A DNA stretch of 64,000 nt from Nitratireductor arenosus (GCF_009742725.1 NZ_WPHG01000002.1:496001-560000); one strand, 5' to 3'. Counted from the first letter of the stretch, positions 27,727 through 37,385 are shown. Translations and numbers: made by a program. The notes: generated by a model not told the origin, from the sequence alone.

Positions 27727-28344
27727 ATTCCTATCAGCATAGTCATTGCCGACGATCATGCGCTGACTGTCGGTGGCACGCGCGCGGCGATCGAGGCGAT
27801 GCACGAATTCAAAGTCGTCGGCACCGCCGGCAACGGTATCGAAGCCATTGCGCAGATCAAGCGCCTGTCGCCGGACTGCGCCGTGCTCGACCTCGTCATG
27901 CCCGGCGCCTCGGGACTGGAAGTTCTGCTCGAGGCGCGGCGCTGGAGCCCGAAAACGAAAATCGCTATCGTGACCGGAAGCCCGTCCGCGAAAACCTTGC
28001 GGCGACTGATAGAAGCCGGAGCGGCGGGCCTGTTTTTGAAATCCGGTGCGGTTGAAGAGTTGTGTCAGGGACTTCGAGACATCGTAGCGGGCCGAACCGT
28101 CGTTGGAGCGGGCGTTACCCATTGCATCGCGCAAGACGCGGCCAATGACAGTCTGACGCGCCGCGAGACGGAAGTGCTGCAATGCATCGCGCGCGGATTG
28201 TCCAACAACGGTATCGCCGAGCATCTGGGCATAAGCGCCAAGACGGTCGACAACCATCGCACGAACCTGATGCGCAAACTCGAGGTGCATTCAACCGCCA
28301 CCTTGTTGGTTCGCGCCATGCGCGATGGACTCGTCGAACCGTAG
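27727..28344 (+). CDS. NarL/LuxR family response regulator, probable ATT start
   Basis: The protein has a receiver domain (IVIADDHALTVGG, phospho-accepting Asp in AVLDLVMPGASG, Lys in AGLFLKSGA) and a C-terminal LuxR HTH (LTRRETEVLQCIARGLSNNG, AEHLGISAKTVDNHRTNLMR). No ATG, GTG or TTG lies near the expected start. The in-frame ATT at 27727, after GGGGGAGGGG, gives the textbook N-terminus (M)PISIVIADDHAL and 206 residues. The nearest upstream starts (ATG 27637, ATG 27541) would add 30 or 62 residues with no family match and overlap the divergent kinase gene. It is likely the output partner of the adjacent kinase. Confidence 0.85.
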   Translation: MPISIVIADDHALTVGGTRAAIEAMHEFKVVGTAGNGIEAIAQIKRLSPDCAVLDLVMPGASGLEVLLEARRWSPKTKIAIVTGSPSAKTLRRLIEAGAAGLFLKSGAVEELCQGLRDIVAGRTVVGAGVTHCIAQDAANDSLTRRETEVLQCIARGLSNNGIAEHLGISAKTVDNHRTNLMRKLEVHSTATLLVRAMRDGLVEP

Positions 28345-28518
28345 ACTGCAACACGAAGCCGATCGCATCAATTCAGGGGCAACGTCCTCCTGCCCGGCAG
28401 GCTGGCGGGCGCAGATCGGCCTGACGTGCAAATCCGTTGGAGTCCAGCCCGTTTCGCGTATCGTGCGGCGATCGTTCCCTGGCGCTTTCTTGTCCGAGCC
28501 GTCGGCAAAGAAGGTGGA

Positions 28519-28548
28519 GGCCCGCCGGGAGTGCTCTTGCGGCGGGCC
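28519..28548 (-). terminator. terminator hairpin behind the PQ-repeat lipoprotein gene
   Basis: A perfect 8-bp stem (GGCCCGCC 28519-28526, GGCGGGCC 28541-28548), followed on the minus strand by a moderately T-rich stretch. It lies 15 bp beyond the lipoprotein stop and between convergent genes, so it may serve both. Confidence 0.55.
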
Positions 28549-28562
28549 GGAGTATGATGGGA

Positions 28563-28961
28563 TCAGTCGTTCATCGTGACGCGGCCAAACGGTCCGTTCC
28601 ACACAAAGCTTTTGCGCGACGTGACCCGGACCGAATAGCTGCCGGACCCGTATGTGTTGCCGCTGCGATGGCGGTAGATTTGCGAAAAGTTCCGCCCGGT
28701 TTTGGAATCGACCCGGATAATCTCGCCGCTGCGCGACACGAAAGCCCTGATCTTCTTGCCGCTGCCGTCGCGGCCATTATAGAAGGAATTTGCCTGCAGC
28801 AGGATGGTCGGGCCGGATGGTTGCGGCTGCGGTTGCGGTTGCGGCTGGGGCTGCGGCGCGGGCCCGACGCCATTGCCGGGCGGCGTCACGGTGCAGCCAG
28901 CCAACGCGATGCCGCCCAACAGGCTCAGGAAAGTTCGGCGTCCCAAATATTCGTTCGTCAT
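28563..28961 (-). CDS. small lipoprotein with a PQ dipeptide repeat
   Basis: 132 residues; start at 28961 with a GAGGAG ribosome-binding site. The N-terminus has an RR-F-LSLLGGIALAGC lipoprotein signal whose lipobox Cys is residue 23; the paired arginines may also suit Tat export. A run of about six Pro-Gln pairs (residues about 36-47) forms a stiff spacer, followed by a compact basic beta-rich domain (FVSRSGEIIRVDSKTGRNFS and SYSVRVTSRKSFVWNGPFGR). No family is recognised for the globular part. The spacer suggests a domain held away from a membrane. Confidence 0.75.
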   Translation of the reverse strand: MTNEYLGRRTFLSLLGGIALAGCTVTPPGNGVGPAPQPQPQPQPQPQPSGPTILLQANSFYNGRDGSGKKIRAFVSRSGEIIRVDSKTGRNFSQIYRHRSGNTYGSGSYSVRVTSRKSFVWNGPFGRVTMND

Positions 28962-29650
28962 GGTTTAGCTCCTCATTAAACCGGAGCCGAACATGACGTG
29001 GCGGCATGCGCCCCGCCATGGGGCGAATCCCTCAATTGATTAGCTTCCGTTAAATCAGCAAAATGCCGATAGTCGGCGTTTCCAGAAAACCGACGGACGC
29101 TCGCGAAACGCTCCGTGCCGACCAATCTTGCCGGATTTTCCCGGTGCCTGCTGGTCGCCGAATATCCGCGCGAGGGCGTTTCAGGATCCGTGTTGGCGCC
29201 GAGCGAGGCGTTTTAGCCACGCCCGTGTGTTTCGGCGCATCATTGCCCGGTGCTCGGATTTTTGTCGGTCCGTTACCGCATCGCTTTGCGCCGCGACGGG
29301 AATTTCGCCCCACGGCGTCCAGCGCGCAGGCCTCGATTGCGTCTTCATGCGGGTGATGTCGTTCACGGTCCTTGCCTCGCGTCGTCCTGGCTAGCGATGT
29401 GGCAGGCAAACGGTTCGTTTTTGCGGCGGCGGGGTGACGGATTGCGGGATATCACCAGCTTGTGAGTAGCGGTCTCGCGAGACGACGGTCCGCCGCGAAA
29501 GTTGGCGTCCGCGGCGCTTTTTGGCGAACCGCGTTGTCGGCAAGCCGGCAAACCACGCGCCGGATCGCTCGATTTTGAACGTTCCCCGGCAATGTCCGGT
29601 AAAGATTTTGTTCCTATAATTCGCAGTCTCGAACGAACGGCCGGCCGATC
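28962..29650. other. gene-free region upstream of the diguanylate cyclase
   Basis: About 690 bp. Reading frames here lack ribosome-binding sites and have arginine-rich shadow-like composition. A small hairpin (GCCGA-tag-TCGGC at about 29064-29076) lies near the left end. TATAAT at 29615-29620, about 30 bp before the cyclase ATG, is the best -10 candidate. Nothing else can be supported. Confidence 0.4.
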
Positions 29651-30424
29651 ATGATCGACTTATCGCCTACAAGCAGGACCAGGGTCTATCTACTGACCGT
29701 TCTTGGCACGCTGGTCTGCATGTTGCTTGCCTTCGTCATGGATGGCTTTTCGGTTGAACATGGTCGATGGCAGTTGGGCGATCGCTGGATCAACAATCTC
29801 ATCATCCCCGCCGTGGTGGCGCCGCCCTTTTTCTATTTCCTGTTGACCAAGCTGCGCGAATTGTCGCTCGCTCACGGCGAACTGCTCACCGTTGCATCCA
29901 CCGATTCCCTCACCAATTGCCTCAATCGCAGGGCGTTTTCGTCGCTGGTCGATGGATATCTCAGTCGGTTTGACGAAGTCAGGGAGTCGGGAAACGGAGC
30001 GTTGCTTGTTCTCGACGTGGATCGCTTCAAGGCCGTCAACGACCAGTTCGGCCATGAAAGCGGCGATGAGGCGCTCAGGCTGATCGCGGCTGTTATCCAG
30101 TCCAGCGTGCGTGATCTCGACCTCGTGGCCCGTATCGGGGGAGAGGAGTTCGGCGTCTTTCTGCCCGGCCTCGATCTGCACCAGACAATAGCGATTGCGG
30201 AACGGATTCGAGCCGCCGTGCAGGCGGCGGAGTTCGCTCCCGCCGGCGAACGGCATGATCTGTCGCTGAGCATTGGCGGGGTATCATTCATCCCGCCGGC
30301 AACATTTTCCCAGCTCTATCGCAACGCCGACCGGCGGCTCTACGCCGCCAAACATGCCGGCCGCAATCGGGTGGAAATCGGCTCACTCGGCAGCCTAGCC
30401 GGACAGGATGTCGGCCTGGCCTGA
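29651..30424 (+). CDS. membrane diguanylate cyclase (GGDEF)
   Basis: 257 residues. Two N-terminal hydrophobic helices (about 13-30 and 45-64) are followed by a short linker and a GGDEF domain (about 80-245) with the active-site sequence RIGGEEFGVFLPG, the substrate region DSLTNCLNRRAF and the metal-binding DVDRFKAVNDQFGHESGDEA. The residues for c-di-GMP synthesis are present, and no EAL domain follows. The RxxD-type inhibitory site is not obvious; VRDLDLVARIGGEEF has RDLD a little upstream, which could serve as one. A TATAAT box is upstream. It converges on the LamG gene. Confidence 0.9.
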   Translation: MIDLSPTSRTRVYLLTVLGTLVCMLLAFVMDGFSVEHGRWQLGDRWINNLIIPAVVAPPFFYFLLTKLRELSLAHGELLTVASTDSLTNCLNRRAFSSLVDGYLSRFDEVRESGNGALLVLDVDRFKAVNDQFGHESGDEALRLIAAVIQSSVRDLDLVARIGGEEFGVFLPGLDLHQTIAIAERIRAAVQAAEFAPAGERHDLSLSIGGVSFIPPATFSQLYRNADRRLYAAKHAGRNRVEIGSLGSLAGQDVGLA

Positions 30425-30492
30425 TCGCAGGCGATATGCGACCGGCCGCGGTGCCGGCCCGCCGTCCGGTGGACCGGTCATACTGCGCCGGT

Positions 30493-32538
30493 TCAGCAGC
30501 CGGCCGGGCGCTCGTTCCACACGGTGACCACCGAGGCGACCGAATAGACCACCTTGGCCAGGAAATAGGCGACCTGGAGGGCGGCCGCGCCCGGCACCAG
30601 CAAGGAGGCCACGCGCAGCCCGATCACCGCCACGTCCCACCAGCTCAGCTGTGCCAGCATCAGCTTGCCCACGGTGGTGATCCAGCCGAACTCGTACAGC
30701 AGCCGCATCATCTGCAGGAAGCTGTTGGGTGTGACGCCGGCATTGAAGATGGCGCTTACCTGCGGCCAGAAGCCGACCGTGTTGATGCGCTCGCCGAGCC
30801 AGTTGGTCACGGGCCCGGCGCGGATGATCGGTCCGAACACGGTGTAGACGCCGATCAGCACCGTCACGATCAGCCGCACCTTCCACACCGTGCAGTCGTC
30901 GATCTCGTCGCGCGCGGCGCGGAAGATTTCCTCGTGGCCGTCCCGGGTGACGAGCACGAGCACGTGATCGTCGCCATCGAATTCGTGCAGGACCTGGAAG
31001 GCCGGTTCGGGATTGGCTATCGCGTCGTCGACCGCCGTCTGGAATTCGCGCCGCAGCCGCTGGTGCTCGCCATGCGGCAGGCTGTTCGGCAATTGCCGGG
31101 CGAAATGTTCGACCCAGGCACGGGTGTTGTCGGCATTCGGCACCTCGGCCGGACGGTAAGGTTCCGTCGGCTCGGGCATGCCGACCATGCGGGCGTTGGA
31201 AAAACGCTTTTGCGGGCGCGGCGGCGCCCGCCGGTGCAGCACGTCTTGTTCGGTGGCGCCGTCGGAAACGGGAATGGTGCGCAGCACGACGAGATCGGCG
31301 CCGCGCACCAGGGCCATCGGATTGCCGTCGACAAGATCCTGAGCCAGCGGCGGGGTGGAGAAATTGTAGTTGGCCAGGCAGGAGGTTTCCGTGGTCGGGT
31401 CGTGATACATCCATTGCTGGATGTCGGCTTGTGCCAGCGCGGTATTCCACACGCTCAGGAACTGCATGTAGCCGTTCATGTTCATGAGCTGGTTGGCGGT
31501 GGCGCTATCGTCGGCCGCGCCGAGGATGACGTCGCCCTGGGCTAGCGCGGCGATGGCGCCTGCCGTGCCGCTGCCTGCCGAAACGCCGTTGACATAGAGG
31601 GTCTGCGTGCCGCTGCCGCTGCCGGAATCGTAGGCATAGGTGTAGCCGATCGAGTACCACAGATTGGACTGCAGCTTGGTCGACCCGGAGGTGACGCTGG
31701 CGCCCGAGGTGCTGCCGCGCCGGCCCACCACCGTGCCGTCTGTGTCGACGTAGAGCACGATGCCGCTTTGCTGGTTCAGATCGCCATTGCACAAGATGGC
31801 CTGCTGGGTGCCGAGATCCTGCAGCCGGATCCAGGCCAGGATGGTGTAGTCGTCCGTGCCGCCGCCGCCGGGATTGACGTCGGTGTCCTGGAGCGGCTGG
31901 CAATAGGCGGTGCCGGCATAAAGCAGGCACGGCGCGGTCGCTTCGGAGCGCGCCCCGTTCATCAGCGTCAGCGAGCGGTCGTTGGGCGAGACGTCCTTGG
32001 CGGGATACTCGTAAAAGGCATAGGCCGCCTGCAGCCCGGTGCCGCTGGTCAGGTAGGTCCATTCATTGGCATAGATCTCGTCTTGCTGGCGGGCGACCGA
32101 CCATAGCCGCACGTAATGGCAATAGGCCTGCAGGTCGCGGCCGATCACGGCCGGGTTCTGGTTTGCCGGCGGCGGAGTGAAGGAAAACGAGGACTGCACG
32201 CGCAACAGCCCGTTGACATAAAGCGACAGGGTCTGGCCGTCATAGGTGACGGCGACGTGGAAGTCGGTCTCGGTGTTGAGGGTGTCGCCGGTCTCCAGCG
32301 GCATGGGCTGGCCGACGAAGCTGGCGGAAACCTTTTGCCCCCGGGTCTTGAAGGAAAACTGGCCGGGCTTCTCGAACAAGGTCGAATCGGGACACAGCCC
32401 GTTGAACTTGAACCAGCCCTCGATGGTGAAGGCGGAACGGTTGGTGAAGTCGATGCCGATATCGGTGCCGAGATTGACATAGGCTTCCGCGTTCAGGGAA
32501 AGCGTGACGGATTGTTCGGCGGGCGGCGTATAGGTCAT
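30493..32538 (-). CDS. double-LamG-domain protein with hydrophobic C-terminal region
   Basis: 681 residues from the ATG at 32538, preceded by AGGAGG. There is no signal peptide. Two concanavalin-A/LamG-like lectin folds are visible: residues about 10-175 (FTIEGWFKFNG, FHVAVTYDGQTLSLYVNG) and about 205-395 (DDYTILAWIRLQD, YSIGYTYAYD, TLYVNGVSAG). A charged, proline-rich linker (about 430-545) follows, with DDHVLVLVTRDGHEEIF. The last 130 residues contain several hydrophobic stretches (552-575, 605-625, 635-673). The protein thus looks like two glycan- or ligand-binding modules joined to a membrane-inserting tail. It is second in a two-gene unit with the 337-residue protein at 32684-33697. I do not recognise the full architecture. 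Confidence 0.8.
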   Translation of the reverse strand: MTYTPPAEQSVTLSLNAEAYVNLGTDIGIDFTNRSAFTIEGWFKFNGLCPDSTLFEKPGQFSFKTRGQKVSASFVGQPMPLETGDTLNTETDFHVAVTYDGQTLSLYVNGLLRVQSSFSFTPPPANQNPAVIGRDLQAYCHYVRLWSVARQQDEIYANEWTYLTSGTGLQAAYAFYEYPAKDVSPNDRSLTLMNGARSEATAPCLLYAGTAYCQPLQDTDVNPGGGGTDDYTILAWIRLQDLGTQQAILCNGDLNQQSGIVLYVDTDGTVVGRRGSTSGASVTSGSTKLQSNLWYSIGYTYAYDSGSGSGTQTLYVNGVSAGSGTAGAIAALAQGDVILGAADDSATANQLMNMNGYMQFLSVWNTALAQADIQQWMYHDPTTETSCLANYNFSTPPLAQDLVDGNPMALVRGADLVVLRTIPVSDGATEQDVLHRRAPPRPQKRFSNARMVGMPEPTEPYRPAEVPNADNTRAWVEHFARQLPNSLPHGEHQRLRREFQTAVDDAIANPEPAFQVLHEFDGDDHVLVLVTRDGHEEIFRAARDEIDDCTVWKVRLIVTVLIGVYTVFGPIIRAGPVTNWLGERINTVGFWPQVSAIFNAGVTPNSFLQMMRLLYEFGWITTVGKLMLAQLSWWDVAVIGLRVASLLVPGAAALQVAYFLAKVVYSVASVVTVWNERPAGC

Positions 32539-32683
32539 GGCTGTTGCCTCCTGGGGCGCGGGGTCCCGTACGAAGCGCCTGCGCCGACCGCAGGGATCCC
32601 GCGCGTAACCGATTGGTGCGGAAGACGGGCGTTCAGCGTACGCCCGTCGGTTCAACGGCGCGCCGGAGCCGGCGCGCGCGCTG

Positions 32684-33697
32684 TCATGAATCGACCACGA
32701 TGTTGTAGGTGCCCAGCCGCACCATCGTGCCGCTGACCTTGTCGTGCAGTTCTTCCGGCAGTCCGATCTCGGCGGGGGTCTTGGCGTGGCGGAGCAGGAT
32801 CTCCTGGTCGTGGGAGCCGACGATGCGGTTATAGGTAATGTCGATGGTCGCGTCGGGCGGCCAGGACTGACCGGTGGGCAGGCGGACCGTCGTCACCAGC
32901 CCTGACGAGAAATGCGCCGGCAGGCTGTTTTCGGTATAAAGATACCAGGGATTTTGCTGGGTGACGGTGCCGGAGGAGTCGATCGGCGGATTGGGGCCGG
33001 CTTCGGAACAGACCAGGCTGACCGTGGTGCCCTGCGGCAGGTTGCGGGCCTCGACGGTGAAGGCGTAGAGCTCCTCGGTGTCGTCCAGGTTCTGGAAGGC
33101 GGTGGTGACCTGGTAGCTCGGCGGTGAGGCGTTCGACAGCACCGAAACGTTGCGCCAGGCAATCCCCGGATTGTCGACGACCCAGCCGACGAACCCGCCG
33201 GTCGAGTTGAAATCGTCGGGAATCGGATTTGGATTGGCGGCGGTCACCACCTGGGAGACCAGGCAGTAATGATAGCCCGTTGGCGGGGCGGGCACCGACC
33301 ATTGAAAGGCCGATTCCCCGACCACGATCTGGTTGGCCTGGCTGGCGCTGACATTGGAATAGTTCTGGCCCGGCGTGGCCGTCGGCACCTTGTTGTTGCG
33401 CCACTCGCTCGGCTGCGACAAAAGGCTCGACTTCACCCAATAGAGATAGATCTGGCCGTTGGCGGCGCCGCTGGCAAGGTTTTTTCCGCGCGTGTAGATG
33501 TAGTTGATCTCGTTGGCGACGAGGTTCTTGCCGGGATTCTGGTCGTAATTGTCGACGAAGAACGTCTGCGGGTCGCCTACCGTCTGGTTGCCCCACGGGA
33601 TGACGTCCGGCGAGTGATAGGCGGTGCGGACGCCCGAGGGAATCTGTCCGGTGTCGTCGAGCGCGTCGCGCATGAAAATGTCGTCATATTGCGTCAT
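32684..33697 (-). CDS. beta-rich protein of unknown function, partner of the LamG gene
   Basis: 337 residues from the ATG at 33697 with a GGGAGG ribosome-binding site. There is no signal peptide and no membrane segment. The start (DDIFMRDALDDTGQIPSG) leads to a YHSPDVIPWGNQ motif; 'DxxDDTG..P..G..SPD' blocks of this kind occur in uncharacterised bacterial Ig-like proteins. INYIYTRGKNLASGAANGQI and LYAFTVEARNLPQGTTVSLV look like strands of Ig or fibronectin-like domains. It lies 145 bp upstream of the LamG gene in the same direction, so the two are probably one transcript. Function unknown; surface or particle structure is one possibility. Confidence 0.7.
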   Translation of the reverse strand: MTQYDDIFMRDALDDTGQIPSGVRTAYHSPDVIPWGNQTVGDPQTFFVDNYDQNPGKNLVANEINYIYTRGKNLASGAANGQIYLYWVKSSLLSQPSEWRNNKVPTATPGQNYSNVSASQANQIVVGESAFQWSVPAPPTGYHYCLVSQVVTAANPNPIPDDFNSTGGFVGWVVDNPGIAWRNVSVLSNASPPSYQVTTAFQNLDDTEELYAFTVEARNLPQGTTVSLVCSEAGPNPPIDSSGTVTQQNPWYLYTENSLPAHFSSGLVTTVRLPTGQSWPPDATIDITYNRIVGSHDQEILLRHAKTPAEIGLPEELHDKVSGTMVRLGTYNIVVDS

Positions 33698-33983
33698 GAA
33701 AGCCTCCCGTTTCGCGCGTTTGCCGCGGTCTGTGCGCCGCTTGCAGCCGGGACACGAAACCTCGCGCCGTCGCCCGTTTGCGGGCGAAGGAGGGGGGTGG
33801 GCCGCTTGGCGGTCCCGGGCCATTCTCTCTCATAGGTTGTGCGATCGAGAGCGTGCACGAAAAGCCGTCTTCCTGCAACCAAAAAAGCGCTAGGACGACC
33901 TGCTACAATCTCTGCGTGTCTTGAACGCCGATCGCGGGCGCGTGCGCCAGCGCCGCCGGAACCGGCTCCCGGTCCGGTAGAGC

Positions 33984-34838
33984 CTAGCGTTTGGCGAGAT
34001 GCCGCTGCGCGGCATAAAGCGACACCGCCGCGGCGTTGGAGACGTTGAGGGAGTGGATCGGCCCCGGCATGGTCAGCCGGGCCAGCCTGTTCACGGTCGC
34101 CCGGGTTTTTTGCCGCAGGCCCTTGCCCTCGGCGCCGAGCACCAGGGCGATGCGCTGACCCTCCAGACTAGCCTCCAGTTCGTCGGGGCCTTCCGAATCC
34201 AGGCCGACGGTAAAAAAGCCGGCCTGATGCAGCGATTCCAGCCCGGCGGCGAGATTGCGCACCGCGATCAGGTCGATGTGCTCGAGCGCGCCGGAGGCGG
34301 ATTTGGCCAAAACGCCGGATTCGGACGGGCTGTGGCGGGCGGTGGTGATCAGCGCGCCGGCGCCGAAGGCGACCGCCGTGCGCAGGATCGCCCCGACATT
34401 ATGGGGATCGGTGACCTGGTCGAGCGCCACGACCAGGCGCGTGTCGCCGAGGGCCGACAGCGGTTTGGGCGCCAGCGGTTCGGTTTCCAGAACCACGCCC
34501 TGGTGCACCGCATCGCCGCCGGCGATCCTGTCGATGGCGCGCGGTTCGGCGAGCTCGACCGCACAGGGCAGGGCGTCGATGTCGGCGATCTCCAGCCGTG
34601 CCAGCGCATTGCGTGTCGCCAGCAATTTGTGGATGGTCCTGTCGGGATTGGCGATCGCGGCGCGCACAGTGTGCAGCCCATAGAGATAGACGCGGCCCTC
34701 GGGCGGGGCCGATCCCGGTTCGCCGGAGCTGGGCCTGGGGCGCGGCGCGGCGCCACCGGCCTTGCGGTCGCGGTGGGCGCGGCGCAGCCGGGCGTAATGG
34801 GTATCCTTGGCGGAGCCGGATTTTTTATCGTCGTTCAT
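33984..34838 (-). CDS. rlmB: 23S rRNA 2'-O-ribose methyltransferase, SpoU/TrmH family
   Basis: 284 residues from the ATG at 34838. A basic, disordered N-terminal tail (about 1-48) precedes the substrate-binding domain (VYLYGLHTVRAAIANPDRTI) and the SPOUT knot, whose motifs are intact: LDQVTDPHNVGAILRTAVAF, ALVLGAEGKGLR and PGPIHSLNVSNAAAVSLYAA. E. coli RlmB methylates G2251 of 23S rRNA; the assignment to that site is by closest family likeness. Upstream on the opposite strand are tRNA-Tyr and tRNA-Gly. Confidence 0.88.
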   Translation of the reverse strand: MNDDKKSGSAKDTHYARLRRAHRDRKAGGAAPRPRPSSGEPGSAPPEGRVYLYGLHTVRAAIANPDRTIHKLLATRNALARLEIADIDALPCAVELAEPRAIDRIAGGDAVHQGVVLETEPLAPKPLSALGDTRLVVALDQVTDPHNVGAILRTAVAFGAGALITTARHSPSESGVLAKSASGALEHIDLIAVRNLAAGLESLHQAGFFTVGLDSEGPDELEASLEGQRIALVLGAEGKGLRQKTRATVNRLARLTMPGPIHSLNVSNAAAVSLYAAQRHLAKR

Positions 34839-35078
34839 GCCGCCTCTATATCGCCAGTGCGGTCCCGTGCCTATGGCCCGGTTGGCCCAAATTCGAGCGC
34901 CCGACGAAGAATTCCCGGTTCTCTTCGTGGGGGCCACGGTGCCGACGGTTTTTCGGGCGACGTTTCGGTTGACACCGCCAGACCATCCCGCCATAAGGCG
35001 CTTCGCGGAATTTCGGGACGGCAAACGACGTTCCCGAAGGCGCGGTAAGATCCGCGCTCCAGGCTCCGGCGCAGCGAC

Positions 35079-35163
35079 GGAGGGGTGTCCGAGTGGTTAA
35101 AGGAGACGGACTGTAAATCCGTTGGCTATGCCTACGCTGGTTCGAATCCAGCCCCCTCCACCA
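35079..35163 (+). tRNA. tRNA-Tyr (GTA)
   Basis: 85 nt with a long variable arm, acceptor GGAGGGG/CCCCTCC, anticodon loop CTGTAAA (GTA), T-loop GGTTCGAATCC and encoded CCA. It is followed 25 bp later by tRNA-Gly, probably on one transcript. Confidence 0.97.
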
Positions 35164-35188
35164 CCGCCCACCGGAAGCCTATCGGACC

Positions 35189-35262
35189 GCGGGTATAGCT
35201 CAATGGTAGAGCAGCAGCCTTCCAAGCTGAATATGCGGGTTCGATTCCCGCTACCCGCTCCA
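35189..35262 (+). tRNA. tRNA-Gly (TCC)
   Basis: 74 nt, acceptor GCGGGTA/TACCCGC, anticodon loop CTTCCAA (TCC), T-loop GGTTCGATTCC and encoded CCA. The tRNA-Tyr, tRNA-Gly, tuf, tRNA-Trp order is common in proteobacteria. Confidence 0.97.
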
Positions 35263-35307
35263 GACCACGGCGACCGTTAGCGTGAAAAACAGTTCCGTCT
35301 TGGAAAA

Positions 35308-35321
35308 GCCGCAATTGCGGC
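35308..35321. repeat. perfect 14-bp palindrome downstream of tRNA-Gly
   Basis: GCCGCAATTGCGGC is a perfect palindrome 45 bp beyond tRNA-Gly. It may act in 3' processing or as a protein site; there is no T-run for a terminator. Confidence 0.35.
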
Positions 35322-35373
35322 GCGGCAATTCGAGCTGCCCGCGCCGTGCGGGTTTCGTTGAGGTTGCCCATAG

Positions 35374-35658
35374 ATGAGTTCCGATAATGGTGTGCCGGCC
35401 GCGATCGAGGCCGATTTGCGCAGACGCCGGGTGATCACCGCGTCGAGCTTGGCCGGCTTTGTGGCGGTCACCATCCTGATCTGCAGCCAGATGGCGACGG
35501 TCGAAATCGTGACCGTGTATTCGCTGGCCTCTCTCCTGCATTTGCCTGCGACCGTGCTCACCGTGTTGTCGGTGCTGGTCGCGGTGCCGTCATTGTGGCT
35601 TTTCTTTCAGGTAGCTCGTTTGGCCTTCGAGGCCGAAACCGCGCCCGAAAACAACTGA
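35374..35658 (+). CDS. small two-helix membrane protein
   Basis: 94 residues from an ATG with a TTGAGG ribosome-binding site. Two hydrophobic helices (about 22-40, VITASSLAGFVAVTILICSQ, and about 55-82, HLPATVLTVLSVLVAVPSLW) are flanked by an N-terminal basic cluster (RRRR) and an acidic C-terminus, so both ends are probably cytoplasmic. It sits between tRNA-Gly and tuf. No family is recognised. Confidence 0.55.
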   Translation: MSSDNGVPAAIEADLRRRRVITASSLAGFVAVTILICSQMATVEIVTVYSLASLLHLPATVLTVLSVLVAVPSLWLFFQVARLAFEAETAPENN

Positions 35659-35776
35659 GCGACGGGCCGGGCGGCATGCTGCCCGAGCCCATTTCGCCCT
35701 TGTCTTTTGCGGCCTTTGTCGCTAATCGCCCCCAATCCGAACCGCATTCCAGTTCTGATCGCCAGGGAAAGAGACA

Positions 35777-37027
<1,251 letters not shown>

Positions 37028-37028
37028 C

Positions 37029-37060
37029 GGGGCGGCCCTGCGGCCGCCCCTCATCGTTTT
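37029..37060 (+). terminator. intrinsic terminator of tuf copy 1
   Basis: A perfect 9-bp stem (GGGGCGGCC 37029-37037, GGCCGCCCC 37042-37050), loop CTGC, then TCATCGTTTT. It begins 2 nt after the rpsJ start remnant. Confidence 0.85.
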
Positions 37061-37190
37061 AAGGGTTCGAGCGCGCCATCGGTCAGGTTCGGCGGCAAGC
37101 CGGCCGAAAACGCGGCCGGGAGCGCGAAGCACCCTTTACAGACGCGGCGGAAGACCTTACGAAGCGCTGCCGTGCGCGAACGCGGTATCT

Positions 37191-37266
<76 letters not shown>

Positions 37267-37356
37267 GTCTCGCGCTTGGCAAATATTATCGGGTATCGAC
37301 AGGGTTGCGGGACGATTGAATGGTTCCGCCGGCAACGACACCGCGCTGAAAAGCCA

Positions 37357-37385
37357 CTTGCATGGCCCCTCATTCGGGACTATGT
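37357..37385 (+). promoter_or_regulatory. candidate promoter for secE-nusG
   Basis: CTTGCA (37357-37362), a 17-bp spacer and CTATGT (37380-37385) fit the alphaproteobacterial housekeeping consensus CTTGAC-N17-CTATAT. Transcription would start about 165 bp before secE. Confidence 0.5.

Noticed and set aside
28800-28860. Short tandem repeat that at first sight might be a CRISPR or VNTR locus.
   Set aside because: It is the coding DNA of the Pro-Gln spacer in the lipoprotein; the unit is 6 bp and there are no spacers.
29050-29409. Open frame of 119 codons on the minus strand in the gap before the diguanylate cyclase.
   Set aside because: No ribosome-binding site, Arg/Pro/Thr-rich shadow-like composition, no motif.
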